Assembly: GCF_003347015.1 (NCBI RefSeq)
Contig: NZ_PNFB01000030.1
Span: 1 to 32,139, forward strand
DNA: 32,139 nucleotides
Reading direction: 5' to 3'
DNA from: Brachybacterium sp. YJGR34
Lineage (GTDB): Bacteria > Actinomycetota > Actinomycetes > Actinomycetales > Dermabacteraceae
Each line of letters opens with the position of its first letter. Positions within the stretch are counted from its first letter, which is position 1. The position numbers and the translations under genes were made by a program. Shown here piece by piece: positions 1-9,311 of this stretch. Under the pieces are notes generated by a model, which saw only the letters and a program-made list of their open reading frames with translations, did no database searches and was not told where the DNA came from.

Positions 1-201
1 CGTCCGGCGACCTTTACCGTTCCTGCACGAATCCCTCGCCGGCTCCCCGCCGCGGCGCCACGGCGATGACCTGCTCACGCGATACGATCACTGGGCGAAC
101 TGCTCCGCGGATCGACCGCCAGGACGACGACCATCCGGTCGGCATCCCGAGGACGGCCGGTCGGTCACGGAGCGCTGGGACAGCGAGAGCGAAGGATCAC
201 C
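1..201. other. Upstream region of the fhaA operon
   Basis: No convincing gene lies here. The reading frames that cross it on either strand are out-of-frame shadows of fhaA and fhaB. The stretch probably carries the operon promoter; TACGAT at 83-88 resembles a -10 box, but I see no clear -35. A GAAGGA-like ribosome binding site near 190-195 precedes the fhaA GTG start. Confidence 0.35.
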
Positions 202-915
202 GTGGGGATCTTGGATCGGATCGAGCGAGGCCTCGATCGCGGCGTGACGCGCGTCTTCCCTCCGGGGCGCGGGCAGCTCAAGCCGCTCGACCTCGCCCAG
301 GGACTGAAGCGCGAGTGCGACGACCAGATCCAGGTGCTCGACCGCACCCGGACCCTGGCGCCGAACGTCTACACGATCTATCTCCACTCCCAGGACTTCG
401 ACCGCTTCGACTCCTGGAAGGACACCCTGCTCGACGAGCTCCAGCGGGTCCTCACCGAGCACGCCGACAAGCAGCGCTACATGTTCGTCGGCGCGGTCAG
501 CGTGGACCTCGAGCGCGACGACGAGGTGCGCGCGGGCCGCTTCGAGACCGAGTCCCGCACCGAGCGCGGCAGCGTCGCCCCGGCGACCGGCGCCGCCCAG
601 GAGGGCTCCACCGACAACCCGATCGTCGAGATCGACGGACAGCAGTACCTGCTGACCGGTCCGGTCACCGTGATCGGCCGCGGCGGCGACGCGGACATCA
701 TCCTCGAGGACACCGGCGTCTCCCGCCACCACCTGGAGCTGCGCGCCGGGTCCGACGGCAGCCTGGTCGCCACCGACCTGGGGTCGACCAACGGCACCTT
801 CGTCGACGGCGAGCGGATCCGCACCCCCGTCACCCTCCAGAACCGCTCGATGATCAAGATCGGCCGCACCCGTCTGACCATGCTGCTCCCGGCGGCCGGA
901 CCGGGCAGCTGGTGA
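202..915 (+). CDS. fhaA: FhaA-type protein: DUF3662 plus FHA domain
   Basis: This cytoplasmic adaptor binds phosphothreonine on kinase substrates. In mycobacteria FhaA binds the phosphorylated pseudokinase domain of MviN and regulates peptidoglycan precursor export. The 237 residues hold an N-terminal DUF3662 domain (about 1-115) with the family's start pattern (GILDRIERGLDRGV), a short linker, and a C-terminal FHA domain (about 145-230). The FHA domain keeps the phosphopeptide-binding residues: GRG at 159-161, SRHH at 174-177 and STNGTF at 195-200. The linker is much shorter than in M. tuberculosis FhaA. The GTG start at 202 follows GAAGGA at a suitable distance and begins the conserved domain. 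It is the first gene of the fhaA-pknB operon, and fhaB follows after 7 nt. The identification is secure from motif and context. Confidence 0.93.
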   Translation: MGILDRIERGLDRGVTRVFPPGRGQLKPLDLAQGLKRECDDQIQVLDRTRTLAPNVYTIYLHSQDFDRFDSWKDTLLDELQRVLTEHADKQRYMFVGAVSVDLERDDEVRAGRFETESRTERGSVAPATGAAQEGSTDNPIVEIDGQQYLLTGPVTVIGRGGDADIILEDTGVSRHHLELRAGSDGSLVATDLGSTNGTFVDGERIRTPVTLQNRSMIKIGRTRLTMLLPAAGPGSW

Positions 916-922
916 TCGCCCC

Positions 923-1450
923 ATGAGCGAGCTGACGCTGGTCGCCCTGCGCCTGGGCTTCGTGCTGGCGCTGTGGATCTTCGTCATCGCGGTGGTCCTG
1001 ATCCTGCGCAACGATCTCTTCGGGACCACGGTGGTCACGCGCTCGAGCCGCGATCGGCGCCGCGAGCAGCGTCCCGCCTCCGGGCCCATCGGCGGCGCCG
1101 CCGCCGAGGCGGGCACCGACCCCGGCTCCCTGCGCACCGATCCCGAGGTCACCACCACCGCGATGGTGGTCACCGCCGGCCCCCTGCGCGGCACCTCGCT
1201 GACCCTCGGCTCCACGCCCGTGCTCATCGGCCGGGCCCCGGAGTGCACGCTGGTCCTCGACGACGACTACGCCTCCAACCGCCACGCCCGGGTGCTCCAG
1301 CGCGACGGCGAGTGGTGGGTCGAGGACCTGGGCTCCACCAACGGCACCCTGCTCTCGGGACGGCCGATCGAGGGCGCGGTCCCGTTCCGCCCCGGCGCCC
1401 AGGTGCGGATCGGGCGGACCGAGATCGAGCTGAGACGAGGTCCGCGATGA
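923..1450 (+). CDS. fhaB: FhaB/FipA-type membrane-anchored FHA protein
   Basis: A 175-residue protein with one N-terminal transmembrane helix (about 8-28), a basic and disordered linker (about 38-78), and a C-terminal FHA domain. IGR at 102-104, SNRHA at 118-122 and STNGT at 138-142 are the usual phosphothreonine-binding residues. In mycobacteria the equivalent FhaB (FipA) links kinase signalling to FtsZ/FtsQ at the septum. The linker contains several threonines (residues 72-79, TDPEVTTT) that could be kinase targets, as in GarA-like proteins; this is inference. The stop overlaps the pstP start by 4 nt (ATGA), so the two genes are probably translationally coupled. Length and position match the family. 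Confidence 0.92.
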   Translation: MSELTLVALRLGFVLALWIFVIAVVLILRNDLFGTTVVTRSSRDRRREQRPASGPIGGAAAEAGTDPGSLRTDPEVTTTAMVVTAGPLRGTSLTLGSTPVLIGRAPECTLVLDDDYASNRHARVLQRDGEWWVEDLGSTNGTLLSGRPIEGAVPFRPGAQVRIGRTEIELRRGPR

Positions 1451-2751
1451 GCATCGCCCTGCGCTACGCCGCCCGGTCCGACGTCGGCCTCGTGAGGTCC
1501 AACAACCAGGACTCCGGGTATGCCGGGAGCCACCTGCTGGTGGTCGCCGACGGCATGGGCGGCCACGCCGGGGGCGACGTCGCCTCCTCGGTGGCGATCG
1601 GCCACCTCGCCCGCCTGGACTCCGAGACCCCGGCCTCGGACATCGTCGCCTCGCTCGAGGAGAGCGTGCTCGTGGCCAATCAGGAGATCCTGCGCCGCGC
1701 CCGCGACGAGCCCCAGCTGCGGGGCCTGGGCACCACCATCACCGCCATGCTGCGCGCCGAGGGCAAGTTCGCCCTCGCCCACATCGGCGACTCCCGCGCC
1801 TACCTGCTGCGCGACGGCGAGACCACGCAGGTCACCAAGGACCACAGCTTCGTGCAGCGCCTGCTCGACGAGGGCCGCCTCACCGAGGAGGAGGCGGAGC
1901 GCCATCCCCAGCGCTCGGTGCTGATGCGCGTGCTCGGCGACGTCGACGCCGAGCCGGAGCTCGACCTCTCGCTGCGCCCCGCGCACCCCGGCGACCGCTG
2001 GCTGCTGTGCTCCGACGGGCTCTCCGGCCTGGTCTCCCTCGACACCATCGACCTCACGCTGCGGGAGATCGAGGATCCCGACGAGTGCGCCGAGGCCCTG
2101 GTCCAGCTGGCCCTCAAGGGCGGCGGGCCCGACAACATCACCTGCATCGTCGCCGACGTCGTGGATCTCGACGCCCTGCCGCGCGATGTCGAGCCCCCTT
2201 CGTCCACCCCGCAGATCGTGGGCTCCGCGGCCCGCAACCGGCACCAGCCGACGACGGCCTCCGGACCCGCCGCCAAGGCCGCCGCCCTCACCCGCGAGGA
2301 GCCCGAGGTCCCCTACGAGGACGAGGACTTCTCCGAGGAGGAGCCGCCGCGGCGCAGCCCGTGGCCCGCCGTCGTCTCGGTGATCCTGCTGATCGGCGCG
2401 CTGGGCGGGCTGCTGTGGGCCGGGTACGCCTGGTCGCAGCGGCAGTACTACGTCGGCACCGACGGCACCCACGTGGTCCTCTACCAGGGGATCGCCCAGG
2501 ATCTGGGGCCGTTGTCGATGTCCCAGCCCGAGGAGGTCACGGACATCGCGATCGACGACCTGCCGGAGGTGACCCGTCAGCAGGTGGAGAACACCATCTC
2601 CGCCGCCGATCGGGAGTCCGCCGAGCAGATCATCGACCGCCTGGCCCTCGCGGCCGAGGCCACCACCCCCTCCCCCGCGCCCTCCGACGGCGGCGGGGCC
2701 TCCGACGCCGGCGGCGCCGCCACGCCTCCGGACGAGGGGGAGGAGACGTAG
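1447..2751 (+). CDS. pstP: PP2C-type Ser/Thr protein phosphatase PstP
   Basis: This PPM-family, metal-dependent phosphatase reverses phosphorylation by PknA and PknB and acts on cell-wall and division substrates. The 434 residues start with a catalytic domain (about 5-240) that has all family motifs: SNNQD at 18-22, DGMGGH at 35-40, GDSRAYL at 114-120, the metal-binding DG at 190-191, and GGPDNIT at 226-232. A proline-rich acidic linker leads to one transmembrane helix (about 307-329). An extracellular domain of about 105 residues follows, ending in a Ser/Pro/Gly-rich tail, as in actinobacterial PstP. The ATG overlaps the fhaB stop, and its TAG stop shares a base with the rodA GTG. Confidence 0.95.
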   Translation: MSIALRYAARSDVGLVRSNNQDSGYAGSHLLVVADGMGGHAGGDVASSVAIGHLARLDSETPASDIVASLEESVLVANQEILRRARDEPQLRGLGTTITAMLRAEGKFALAHIGDSRAYLLRDGETTQVTKDHSFVQRLLDEGRLTEEEAERHPQRSVLMRVLGDVDAEPELDLSLRPAHPGDRWLLCSDGLSGLVSLDTIDLTLREIEDPDECAEALVQLALKGGGPDNITCIVADVVDLDALPRDVEPPSSTPQIVGSAARNRHQPTTASGPAAKAAALTREEPEVPYEDEDFSEEEPPRRSPWPAVVSVILLIGALGGLLWAGYAWSQRQYYVGTDGTHVVLYQGIAQDLGPLSMSQPEEVTDIAIDDLPEVTRQQVENTISAADRESAEQIIDRLALAAEATTPSPAPSDGGGASDAGGAATPPDEGEET

Positions 2752-4142
2752 TGGCCACGATCGTGTCCTACACGGCGCGTCCGCGCCGTCTCCTCCAGGC
2801 CCTGATGCTCGCCTTCGCCGTGGTCATCGGGGTGACCGCCTACGGACTGGTGGGCCTCGGCCGCTTCGGGGAGGTCCCCGAGCCGCTGCCCGGGCTCGCG
2901 ATCGGCGCCGTGGTGGTCGCGATCGCCCTGCAGGTCGCGGTGATGTGGCGCGCCCCCTATGCCGATCCCGTCATCCTGCCGGTCGTGGTGCTGCTGAACC
3001 TGCTGGGCATCGCGATGATCGAGAGCGTCCACGAGGCCAACGAGGTCTTCGGCCTGCGCACCTCGGCGAGCGCCGATCGCCAGATGCTGTGGACCGTGCT
3101 GGGGGTGATCCTCTGCGTCGGGGTGATCGTCACCCTGCGGGACCACCGCCGTCTGCGCCGCTACACGTGGATCTTCGCGGTCTGCGGCGCGGTGCTGCTG
3201 CTGATGCCGCTGACCCCGGGGATCGGCTCGGCCCGCAACGGCTCGAAGATCTGGATCGAGATCGCCGGCTTCAGCTTCCAGCCCGCCGAGCTCGCCAAGA
3301 TCGCCTTCGCCCTCTTCTTCGCCGGCTACCTGGTCTCCCGCCGCGACACCCTCGCGCTCGCGGGCCCGAAGGTGCTGGGCATCCACCTGCCCCGCTGGTC
3401 CGACTTCGGACCGATCCTGGTGGCCTGGGCCTTCGCGATGGCGGTGCTCGTCCTCGAGACCGACCTGGGCACCTCGCTGATGTTCTTCGGTCTGTTCGTG
3501 GCGATGCTGTACGTGGCCACCGATCGCCTCAGCTGGCTGGTGATCGGCGCGGTGATGTTCCTGCCTCCGGCGGTCTTCGTCGCCACCCAGATGACCCACG
3601 TCCAGACCCGCATCACCTGCTGGCTGGACCCGCTCTCCTCGGAGAACTTCTCCGCCTGCGAGCAGATCAACCAGGGCCTGTTCGGCCTCGCCAACGGCGG
3701 GATCGCGGGCACGGGGCTGGGCGAGGGCCGCCCCGACGTGGTGCCCCACGCGGAGTCCGACTACATCTTCGCCTCCTTCGCGGAGGAGATGGGCATGGTG
3801 GGAGCCTTCGCCCTGCTGATGCTGTACCTGCTGCTGGTCCAGCGCGCGATCCGCGCGGCCGTCGGCATCTCCGACGGCTTCGGGACCCTGCTGGCCGCGG
3901 GGCTGGGCTTCACCCTCGCGCTGCAGGTCTTCGTCGTCGTCGGCGGCGTGACCCGCGTGATCCCCCTGACCGGCCTGACCCTCCCCTTCCTCGCCGCGGG
4001 CGGCAGCTCGCTGGTGTGCAACTGGATCATCGTGGGCATCCTGGTGCGGCTGTCCGACGCCGCCCGTCGGCCCGCGGCCCGTCAGGTGCCCTCCGGCGCC
4101 CCGGCCCCCGGGCCCCGGACCACGCAGGAGGTCGCCTCGTGA
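2751..4142 (+). CDS. rodA: SEDS-family peptidoglycan polymerase (RodA/FtsW)
   Basis: A 463-residue integral membrane protein with about 10-12 hydrophobic helices. SEDS proteins are glycosyltransferases that polymerise lipid II into glycan strands, each paired with a class B PBP. Family hallmarks are visible: the NGSKIWI...FQPAELAKI segment (about 163-183), the large extracytoplasmic loop with the Cys-containing RITCWLDP and NQGLFGLANGGI segments, and HAESDYIFASFAEEMG (about 333-348). The GTG start shares a base with the pstP stop. The partner PBP (pbpA) follows directly with a 4-nt overlap, which favours the RodA elongasome role over the dcw-cluster FtsW; sequence alone cannot exclude either name. 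Confidence 0.92.
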   Translation: MATIVSYTARPRRLLQALMLAFAVVIGVTAYGLVGLGRFGEVPEPLPGLAIGAVVVAIALQVAVMWRAPYADPVILPVVVLLNLLGIAMIESVHEANEVFGLRTSASADRQMLWTVLGVILCVGVIVTLRDHRRLRRYTWIFAVCGAVLLLMPLTPGIGSARNGSKIWIEIAGFSFQPAELAKIAFALFFAGYLVSRRDTLALAGPKVLGIHLPRWSDFGPILVAWAFAMAVLVLETDLGTSLMFFGLFVAMLYVATDRLSWLVIGAVMFLPPAVFVATQMTHVQTRITCWLDPLSSENFSACEQINQGLFGLANGGIAGTGLGEGRPDVVPHAESDYIFASFAEEMGMVGAFALLMLYLLLVQRAIRAAVGISDGFGTLLAAGLGFTLALQVFVVVGGVTRVIPLTGLTLPFLAAGGSSLVCNWIIVGILVRLSDAARRPAARQVPSGAPAPGPRTTQEVAS

Positions 4143-5578
4143 ACAAGCCCCTGCGCCATGTGTGGCTGGTGGTCAGCGTGCTCTTCGTGCTGCTGTTCAC
4201 CTCGACCACCTACTTCCAGGTGATCGCCCAGGAGCGGCTGAACGAGAATCCGCACAACTCCCGCGCGATCTACAACGAGTACGGCCGCCCCCGCGGCCCG
4301 ATCGTGGTGGACGGCAGCGCGATCGCGCGCTCGCAGGAGTCCGACGACAACTACGGCTACCTGCGCACCTACGACCCGGAGCCGATGTACGCCCCGGTCA
4401 CCGGCTACTACTCGGTGGTCTACGGCTTCACCGGCATCGAGCGCTCCCTGAACGACACCCTCTCCGGCGAGGCCGACGAGCTGTTCTACGAGCGCGTCTC
4501 CGCCGTCCTCTCGGGCCGGGAGGCGACCGGCGCGGAGGTCGAGCTGACCCTCGACGCCGAGGCGCAGGAGGCGGCCTGGGACGCGCTGGACGGCCGCCGC
4601 GGCTCGGTGGTGGCCCTGGATCCGGAGACCGGCGCGGTGCTCGCGATGGTCTCCTCCCCCAGCTTCGACCCGAACCAGCTCGCCTCGCACGACCAGGCCG
4701 CCGTCGCCGAGAGCTGGACCGCCCTGAACGAGGACCCCGACCGCCCGTTGACCAACCGTGCGATCGGCGGCGACCTCTACCCGCCCGGCTCCGCCTTCAA
4801 GCTGGTGGTCGCCGCGGCCGCGCTCGAGACCGGGGACTACACCGCCGAGACCGAGATCCCGGGGCCGGGGACCTACGAGCTGCCGAACTCCTCCTCGGTG
4901 ATGACCAACCATGCCGCCGGGGGCACCGAGCCCTGCGGTCCGGACGACACCTCCACGCTCGCCGACGCGCTGCGCCAGTCCTGCAACACCTCCTTCGCGA
5001 TGCTCGGGATCGACATCGGCGAGGAGCAGCTGCACGCGACGGCGGAGGAGTTCGGCTTCGAGTCCTCGATGGAGATCCCGCTCTCGGTGACCCCCTCGAC
5101 CATGGGCCAGGACCTCGACGACGCGCAGCTCGCCCAGACCTCCATCGGCCAGTACGAGACGCGCGTGACGCCGCTGCAGATGGCGATGGTGGCGAGCGCG
5201 ACCGCCAACGACGGCGTGGTGATGGAGCCGCAGCTGGTCCAGGAGGTGCGCACGAGCGATCTCTCGACCATCGCCGAGCTGACTCCCCAGGAGGCCGGCC
5301 AGCCGCTGACCGCCTCCAACGCCGCGCAGATGCGCCAGATGATGGTGGGCGTCGTCGAGGACGGCACCGGCACCGCGGCCGCCATCGACGGCGTCGAGGT
5401 GGGCGGCAAGACCGGCACCGCGGAGTGGGGCGAGGACCGCGCCCCCCATGCCTGGTACGTGGGCTATGCCCAGCAGGACGATCGGAAGATCGCGGTCGCA
5501 GTCGTGGTGGAGGAGGGCGGATACGGGTCGCGGACGGCGGCGCCGATCGCCCGGGACGTGATGGAGGCGGTGATCTGA
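4139..5578 (+). CDS. pbpA: Class B penicillin-binding protein (PbpA)
   Basis: This D,D-transpeptidase crosslinks peptidoglycan together with the upstream SEDS polymerase. The 479 residues have an N-terminal signal-anchor helix (about 8-28), a dimerisation domain including the ...RGPIVVDGSAIARS... segment, and a C-terminal transpeptidase domain. Catalytic motifs are intact: SAFK with the acylated Ser218 and Lys221, SCN at 281-283, and KTG at 424-426. Length matches actinobacterial PbpA. The GTG start overlaps the rodA stop (GTGA), and the pknA ATG overlaps its TGA. In mycobacteria PbpA is phosphorylated by PknB and needed for septation; the same role is inferred here from synteny. Confidence 0.95.
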   Translation: MNKPLRHVWLVVSVLFVLLFTSTTYFQVIAQERLNENPHNSRAIYNEYGRPRGPIVVDGSAIARSQESDDNYGYLRTYDPEPMYAPVTGYYSVVYGFTGIERSLNDTLSGEADELFYERVSAVLSGREATGAEVELTLDAEAQEAAWDALDGRRGSVVALDPETGAVLAMVSSPSFDPNQLASHDQAAVAESWTALNEDPDRPLTNRAIGGDLYPPGSAFKLVVAAAALETGDYTAETEIPGPGTYELPNSSSVMTNHAAGGTEPCGPDDTSTLADALRQSCNTSFAMLGIDIGEEQLHATAEEFGFESSMEIPLSVTPSTMGQDLDDAQLAQTSIGQYETRVTPLQMAMVASATANDGVVMEPQLVQEVRTSDLSTIAELTPQEAGQPLTASNAAQMRQMMVGVVEDGTGTAAAIDGVEVGGKTGTAEWGEDRAPHAWYVGYAQQDDRKIAVAVVVEEGGYGSRTAAPIARDVMEAVI

Positions 5579-7080
5579 TGAGGACCGAACCGGGACTCGT
5601 GCTGGAGGGACGGTACGAGCTGACGTCACTGATCGCCACCGGCGGGATGGGACAGGTCTGGAAGGGGCGCGATCAGGAGCTCGGGCGCGAGGTCGCGGTC
5701 AAGGTCCTGCGCGAGGAGTACGCGGGGGACGAGGGCTTCCTCAAGCGCTTCCGCGCCGAGGCCCGCCACACCGCCGCGCTCTCCCACGAGGGCATCGCCG
5801 CGCTGTACGACTACGGCGAGCTCGACGGCCGCGCCTACATCGTCATGGAGCTCTGCCCCGGCCGTCCGCTCTCGGACATCATCGAGGAGAACCCGGGCGG
5901 CCTGCCGGAGAAGCGCGTGGTCAGCCTGCTCATCGAGCTGTCCCGGGCCCTGGACGCCGCCCATTCCAAGGGCGTGGTGCACCGCGACGTCAAGCCCGAG
6001 AACGTGCTGGTGGACGAGGACCACGACTGGGCCATGAAGATCACCGACTTCGGGATCGCCCGCAGCAAGGACCAGGCGCGGCTGACCAAGACGGGCCTGG
6101 TCATGGGCACCGCCCAGTACCTCTCCCCCGAGCAGGCGATGGGCAAGCAGGCCACCTCCCTCTCCGACATCTACGCGCTCGGGATCGTCGCCTTCGAGAT
6201 GCTCGTGGGTCGCCGGCCCTTCACCGGATCGAGCCAGGTGGAGATTGCGATGGCCCAGGTCAAGCAGCAGCCCCCGGAGCTCCCGGAGATCCTCTCCGGG
6301 GACCTGCGCCGGCTGGTGATGATGATGCTCGCCAAGGCCCCGGCGAACCGCCCGCGCTCCGCGGCCGCGGTCTCACGGATCCTCGAGGCGATCCAGCGCG
6401 GCGTCGAGCCGCGCTTCACCACCGGCGCGATCCCCGTGACCCGTGTCGAGGACCACGACTGGACCGGCGAGAACCGGGTGCGCCCCGGCGGCTCCTCCCC
6501 CGAGCAGGAGCCCGCGCGCCGCGCCGGCACCTCGCCCACCGGCACCCGCACCGCCGCCATGCCCCTGCCGCTGTCCGGCCGGCGCAGCATCCGGCACCGC
6601 TCCGGCGCCTCGGGACCCTCGGCGCTGTCGGCGTCCTCGGCCTCGTCGAGCTCGTCCGGCTCCTCGTCGCGCTCGGCCCGCTCCGCTCCCTCGGCCCGCT
6701 CCGCCGCCTCGCCGGCCTCCGCTCCCGGGGCGCCGTCGGCCGACGGTCCCGCCGCGCGCTCGCCGCGCAGCGCGGGCGAGGGACCCGACCGTGCCTTCGC
6801 GGACGGCGCCTTCGAGGACCTGGACACCCCCGCCTCCTCCCGGACCGTCCGCGGCACCAGCACCGGACGCCGCGTCGCCGGGATGTCCCTGCCGGGCCTC
6901 GTGCTGCTGATCCTGGTGCTGGTCGCGATCGTCGTGGCGATCGCGGGCGGGATGGGGTGGCTGCCGCTGTCCGCGGGAGGGTCTGTCGTTGATCACGTCG
7001 CCGCGGGCGATGGGTCCTGGGCACGTACGATGGTCGGATCGGCCGGTGTCGGCCGCGGCACGGGGATGGGTGTGGAGTGA
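5578..7080 (+). CDS. pknA: Transmembrane Ser/Thr kinase, PknA type
   Basis: A Hanks-type kinase of 500 residues. The kinase domain (about 13-270) has the glycine loop (ATGGMGQVWKG), catalytic Lys42, HRD at 135-137 and DFG at 157-159. The activation loop carries threonines (KTGLVMGTAQYLSPEQ) suited to trans-autophosphorylation. A long Ser/Ala/Pro-rich juxtamembrane region (about 300-430), nearly all low complexity, leads to one transmembrane helix (about 434-455) and a short extracytoplasmic tail. There are no PASTA repeats, which separates it from the next gene. Its stop overlaps the pknB GTG by 4 nt. Role by family: regulation of cell shape and division proteins with PknB. The Ser-rich linker is longer than in mycobacterial PknA. 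Confidence 0.93.
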   Translation: MRTEPGLVLEGRYELTSLIATGGMGQVWKGRDQELGREVAVKVLREEYAGDEGFLKRFRAEARHTAALSHEGIAALYDYGELDGRAYIVMELCPGRPLSDIIEENPGGLPEKRVVSLLIELSRALDAAHSKGVVHRDVKPENVLVDEDHDWAMKITDFGIARSKDQARLTKTGLVMGTAQYLSPEQAMGKQATSLSDIYALGIVAFEMLVGRRPFTGSSQVEIAMAQVKQQPPELPEILSGDLRRLVMMMLAKAPANRPRSAAAVSRILEAIQRGVEPRFTTGAIPVTRVEDHDWTGENRVRPGGSSPEQEPARRAGTSPTGTRTAAMPLPLSGRRSIRHRSGASGPSALSASSASSSSSGSSSRSARSAPSARSAASPASAPGAPSADGPAARSPRSAGEGPDRAFADGAFEDLDTPASSRTVRGTSTGRRVAGMSLPGLVLLILVLVAIVVAIAGGMGWLPLSAGGSVVDHVAAGDGSWARTMVGSAGVGRGTGMGVE

Positions 7081-9311
7081 GCGAAGAGAACGTGGTCCTG
7101 GGCGGTCGCTACCGTCTGGGGAGGATCCTCGGGACCGGCGGCATGGCCGACGTGTTCCTCGCCGAGGACACGCGCCTGCATCGCACGGTCGCCGTGAAGG
7201 TCCTGCGCTCGGATCTGGCCCGCGACGCGAACTTCCAGGAGCGCTTCCGCCGCGAGGCGCACAGCGCCGCGTCCCTGAACCACCCCTCCATCGTCGCGGT
7301 GTACGACACCGGCGAGGAGGAGCAGACCACCATCACCGGTGCGCAGGTCACGATCCCGTACATCGTCATGGAGTACGTCGAGGGCAGGACGCTGCGGGAG
7401 CTCATCGATCCCGAGCACCCGATGGACGCCCACCAGGCGGGCGAGATCATGGCCGCGCTGCTCAGCGCGCTGGAGTACTCGCACCGCTCGGGCATCGTCC
7501 ACCGCGACATCAAGCCCGGCAACATCATGATCAACGACGCCGGCGCCGTGAAGGTCATGGACTTCGGCATCGCCCGCGCGATCGCGGACGCGACCAGCGC
7601 GATGACCGCCACCCAGGCCGTCATGGGCACCGCCCAGTACCTCTCCCCCGAGCAGGCGCGCGGCCAGCTGGTCGATGCCCGCTCCGACATCTACTCCGCC
7701 GCCTGCGTGATGTACGAGATGCTCACCGGGCGCCCGCCGTTCACCGGCGACACCCCGGTCTCCATCGCCTACCAGCACGTGCGCGAGGAGCCGCAGCCGC
7801 CGTCGGCCTTCAACCCGGCGATCACGCCCGCGCTGGACGCCGTGATCCTCACCGGCCTCGCCAAGGACCGCGAGGAGCGCTACCCGAGCGCGGTCGTGTT
7901 CTCGCGCGACATCGCCGCGGTGGTCGCGGGTCGCGCCCCCGCCCTGGTGCCGGGCGCCGTCGCCGCGGGCGAGGACCCCGAGTCCACCACCGTGCTCTCC
8001 CCCGTCGAGGACGCCACGGAGGCGATGCCCGCCGTCGCCGCGGCCGCCGGCGCCGGGGTCGGGGCGGCCGCCGCCCAGGACTGGTCCCGCGGCTCCGGCC
8101 CGAGCCCCACGACCGGCCCGCTCGGCCTCCACACCCCCGACGAGGTCGAGGAGGAGGAGGAGAGGCGCAAGCGGCCCGTGTGGCTGATCGTGCTGGTGAT
8201 CCTCGCCGTCATCGCCCTGGTCGCCGCGGCCTTCGCGGTCTTCGACCCGTTCCGGGACGACGGCCCCGAGACCGTCGCGATGCCGGACGTCGTCGGCTCC
8301 ACCGAGGACGAGGCACGATCGATCCTCACCGACGCCGGTCTGGAGCCGGTCTTCGAGCAGACCACCTCCACCGAGGTCGCCGAGGACCTGGTCATCGAGA
8401 CCGATCCTCCCGCGGAGGAGGAGGTCGCCGTCGGCGAGGAGGTCACCGTGCACGTCTCCACCGGGCCCGAGGGCGTGGACGTCCCGGACATCGTGGGCAT
8501 GACGCGCGACGAGGCCGAGCAGGCGCTCGAAGGGGCCGGTCTGGTCCCCGAGTACGCCGGCGAGGAGGACCAGAAGAAGACGGAGCGCAACGTGGTCACC
8601 CGCTCGACTCCCGCCGCGGGCTCCGGGGTGCGGGAGGGCGACACCGTCGAGTTCACGGTGGCCTCCGGCAGCTTCCAGGTCCCGAACGTCGAGGGCCTCG
8701 ACCTCGAGGCCGCCACGAAGACGCTCGAGGACATCGGCTTCACGGTCGAGTCCAGCACCCGCGAGGACGGCTCCGTGGACCCGGACACCGTGCTCGACCA
8801 GACCCCCGTCGGTGACACGAGCGAGGAGATCGGCGCGACCATCACGCTGATCGTCGCGGCCCCCGAGGGCCCGGTGTCCGTCCCCAACGTCACGGGCCTG
8901 ACCCTGGCCGATGCGCGGGACCGCCTGGTCGCCGACGACTTCGGGGTCGAGACCACCTCGGAGCACTCCGACTCCGTCGAGGAGGGCCGCGTGATCCGCA
9001 CCGATCCCGGGCCCAACGAATCCGTCGACCGGGGCACCACCGTGACCATCGTGGTCTCCGACGGCCCCGAGCCGGCGCCCGAGCCCGATCCCGATCCCAC
9101 GCCCACCCAGGAGCCGACCGAGGACCCGACGCCGACGGAGGAGCCGACCCAGGACCCGCCCGGGGACTCCTCGGAGACGCCCAGCGAGAGCACCGGCGAG
9201 GACGACGAGGCCGCCACCGGGACCGGGAACGGGAACGGGCGGGGCGTCGGCTCCGGGCAGCCCACGGATGAGGCGGACAGCGAGGAGGCCACGGCCGATG
9301 ACGGGAACTGA
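7077..9311 (+). CDS. pknB: PASTA-domain Ser/Thr kinase PknB
   Basis: A 744-residue receptor kinase that senses muropeptides or lipid II through extracellular PASTA domains. The kinase domain (about 10-275) has Lys41, HRDIKPGN at 142-149 and DFG at 162-164, with a Thr-rich activation loop (SAMTATQAVMGTAQYLSPEQ). A juxtamembrane linker precedes one transmembrane helix (about 367-388). Four PASTA repeats follow (about 392-661), starting at AMPDVVG, DVPDIVG, QVPNVEG and SVPNVTG. The last about 80 residues are an unusual Glu/Pro/Thr/Asp-rich tail that continues outside the cell after PASTA 4. The GTG start overlaps the pknA stop. Canonical last member of the kinase operon. Confidence 0.96.
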   Translation: MSEENVVLGGRYRLGRILGTGGMADVFLAEDTRLHRTVAVKVLRSDLARDANFQERFRREAHSAASLNHPSIVAVYDTGEEEQTTITGAQVTIPYIVMEYVEGRTLRELIDPEHPMDAHQAGEIMAALLSALEYSHRSGIVHRDIKPGNIMINDAGAVKVMDFGIARAIADATSAMTATQAVMGTAQYLSPEQARGQLVDARSDIYSAACVMYEMLTGRPPFTGDTPVSIAYQHVREEPQPPSAFNPAITPALDAVILTGLAKDREERYPSAVVFSRDIAAVVAGRAPALVPGAVAAGEDPESTTVLSPVEDATEAMPAVAAAAGAGVGAAAAQDWSRGSGPSPTTGPLGLHTPDEVEEEEERRKRPVWLIVLVILAVIALVAAAFAVFDPFRDDGPETVAMPDVVGSTEDEARSILTDAGLEPVFEQTTSTEVAEDLVIETDPPAEEEVAVGEEVTVHVSTGPEGVDVPDIVGMTRDEAEQALEGAGLVPEYAGEEDQKKTERNVVTRSTPAAGSGVREGDTVEFTVASGSFQVPNVEGLDLEAATKTLEDIGFTVESSTREDGSVDPDTVLDQTPVGDTSEEIGATITLIVAAPEGPVSVPNVTGLTLADARDRLVADDFGVETTSEHSDSVEEGRVIRTDPGPNESVDRGTTVTIVVSDGPEPAPEPDPDPTPTQEPTEDPTPTEEPTQDPPGDSSETPSESTGEDDEAATGTGNGNGRGVGSGQPTDEADSEEATADDGN

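Noticed and set aside
66..926. Long Arg-rich frame on the plus strand and similar large frames antisense to fhaA-pknB
   Set aside because: They overlap clear genes in other frames and show the Arg/Ala/Pro/Gly-biased composition of out-of-frame GC-rich DNA, with no domain.
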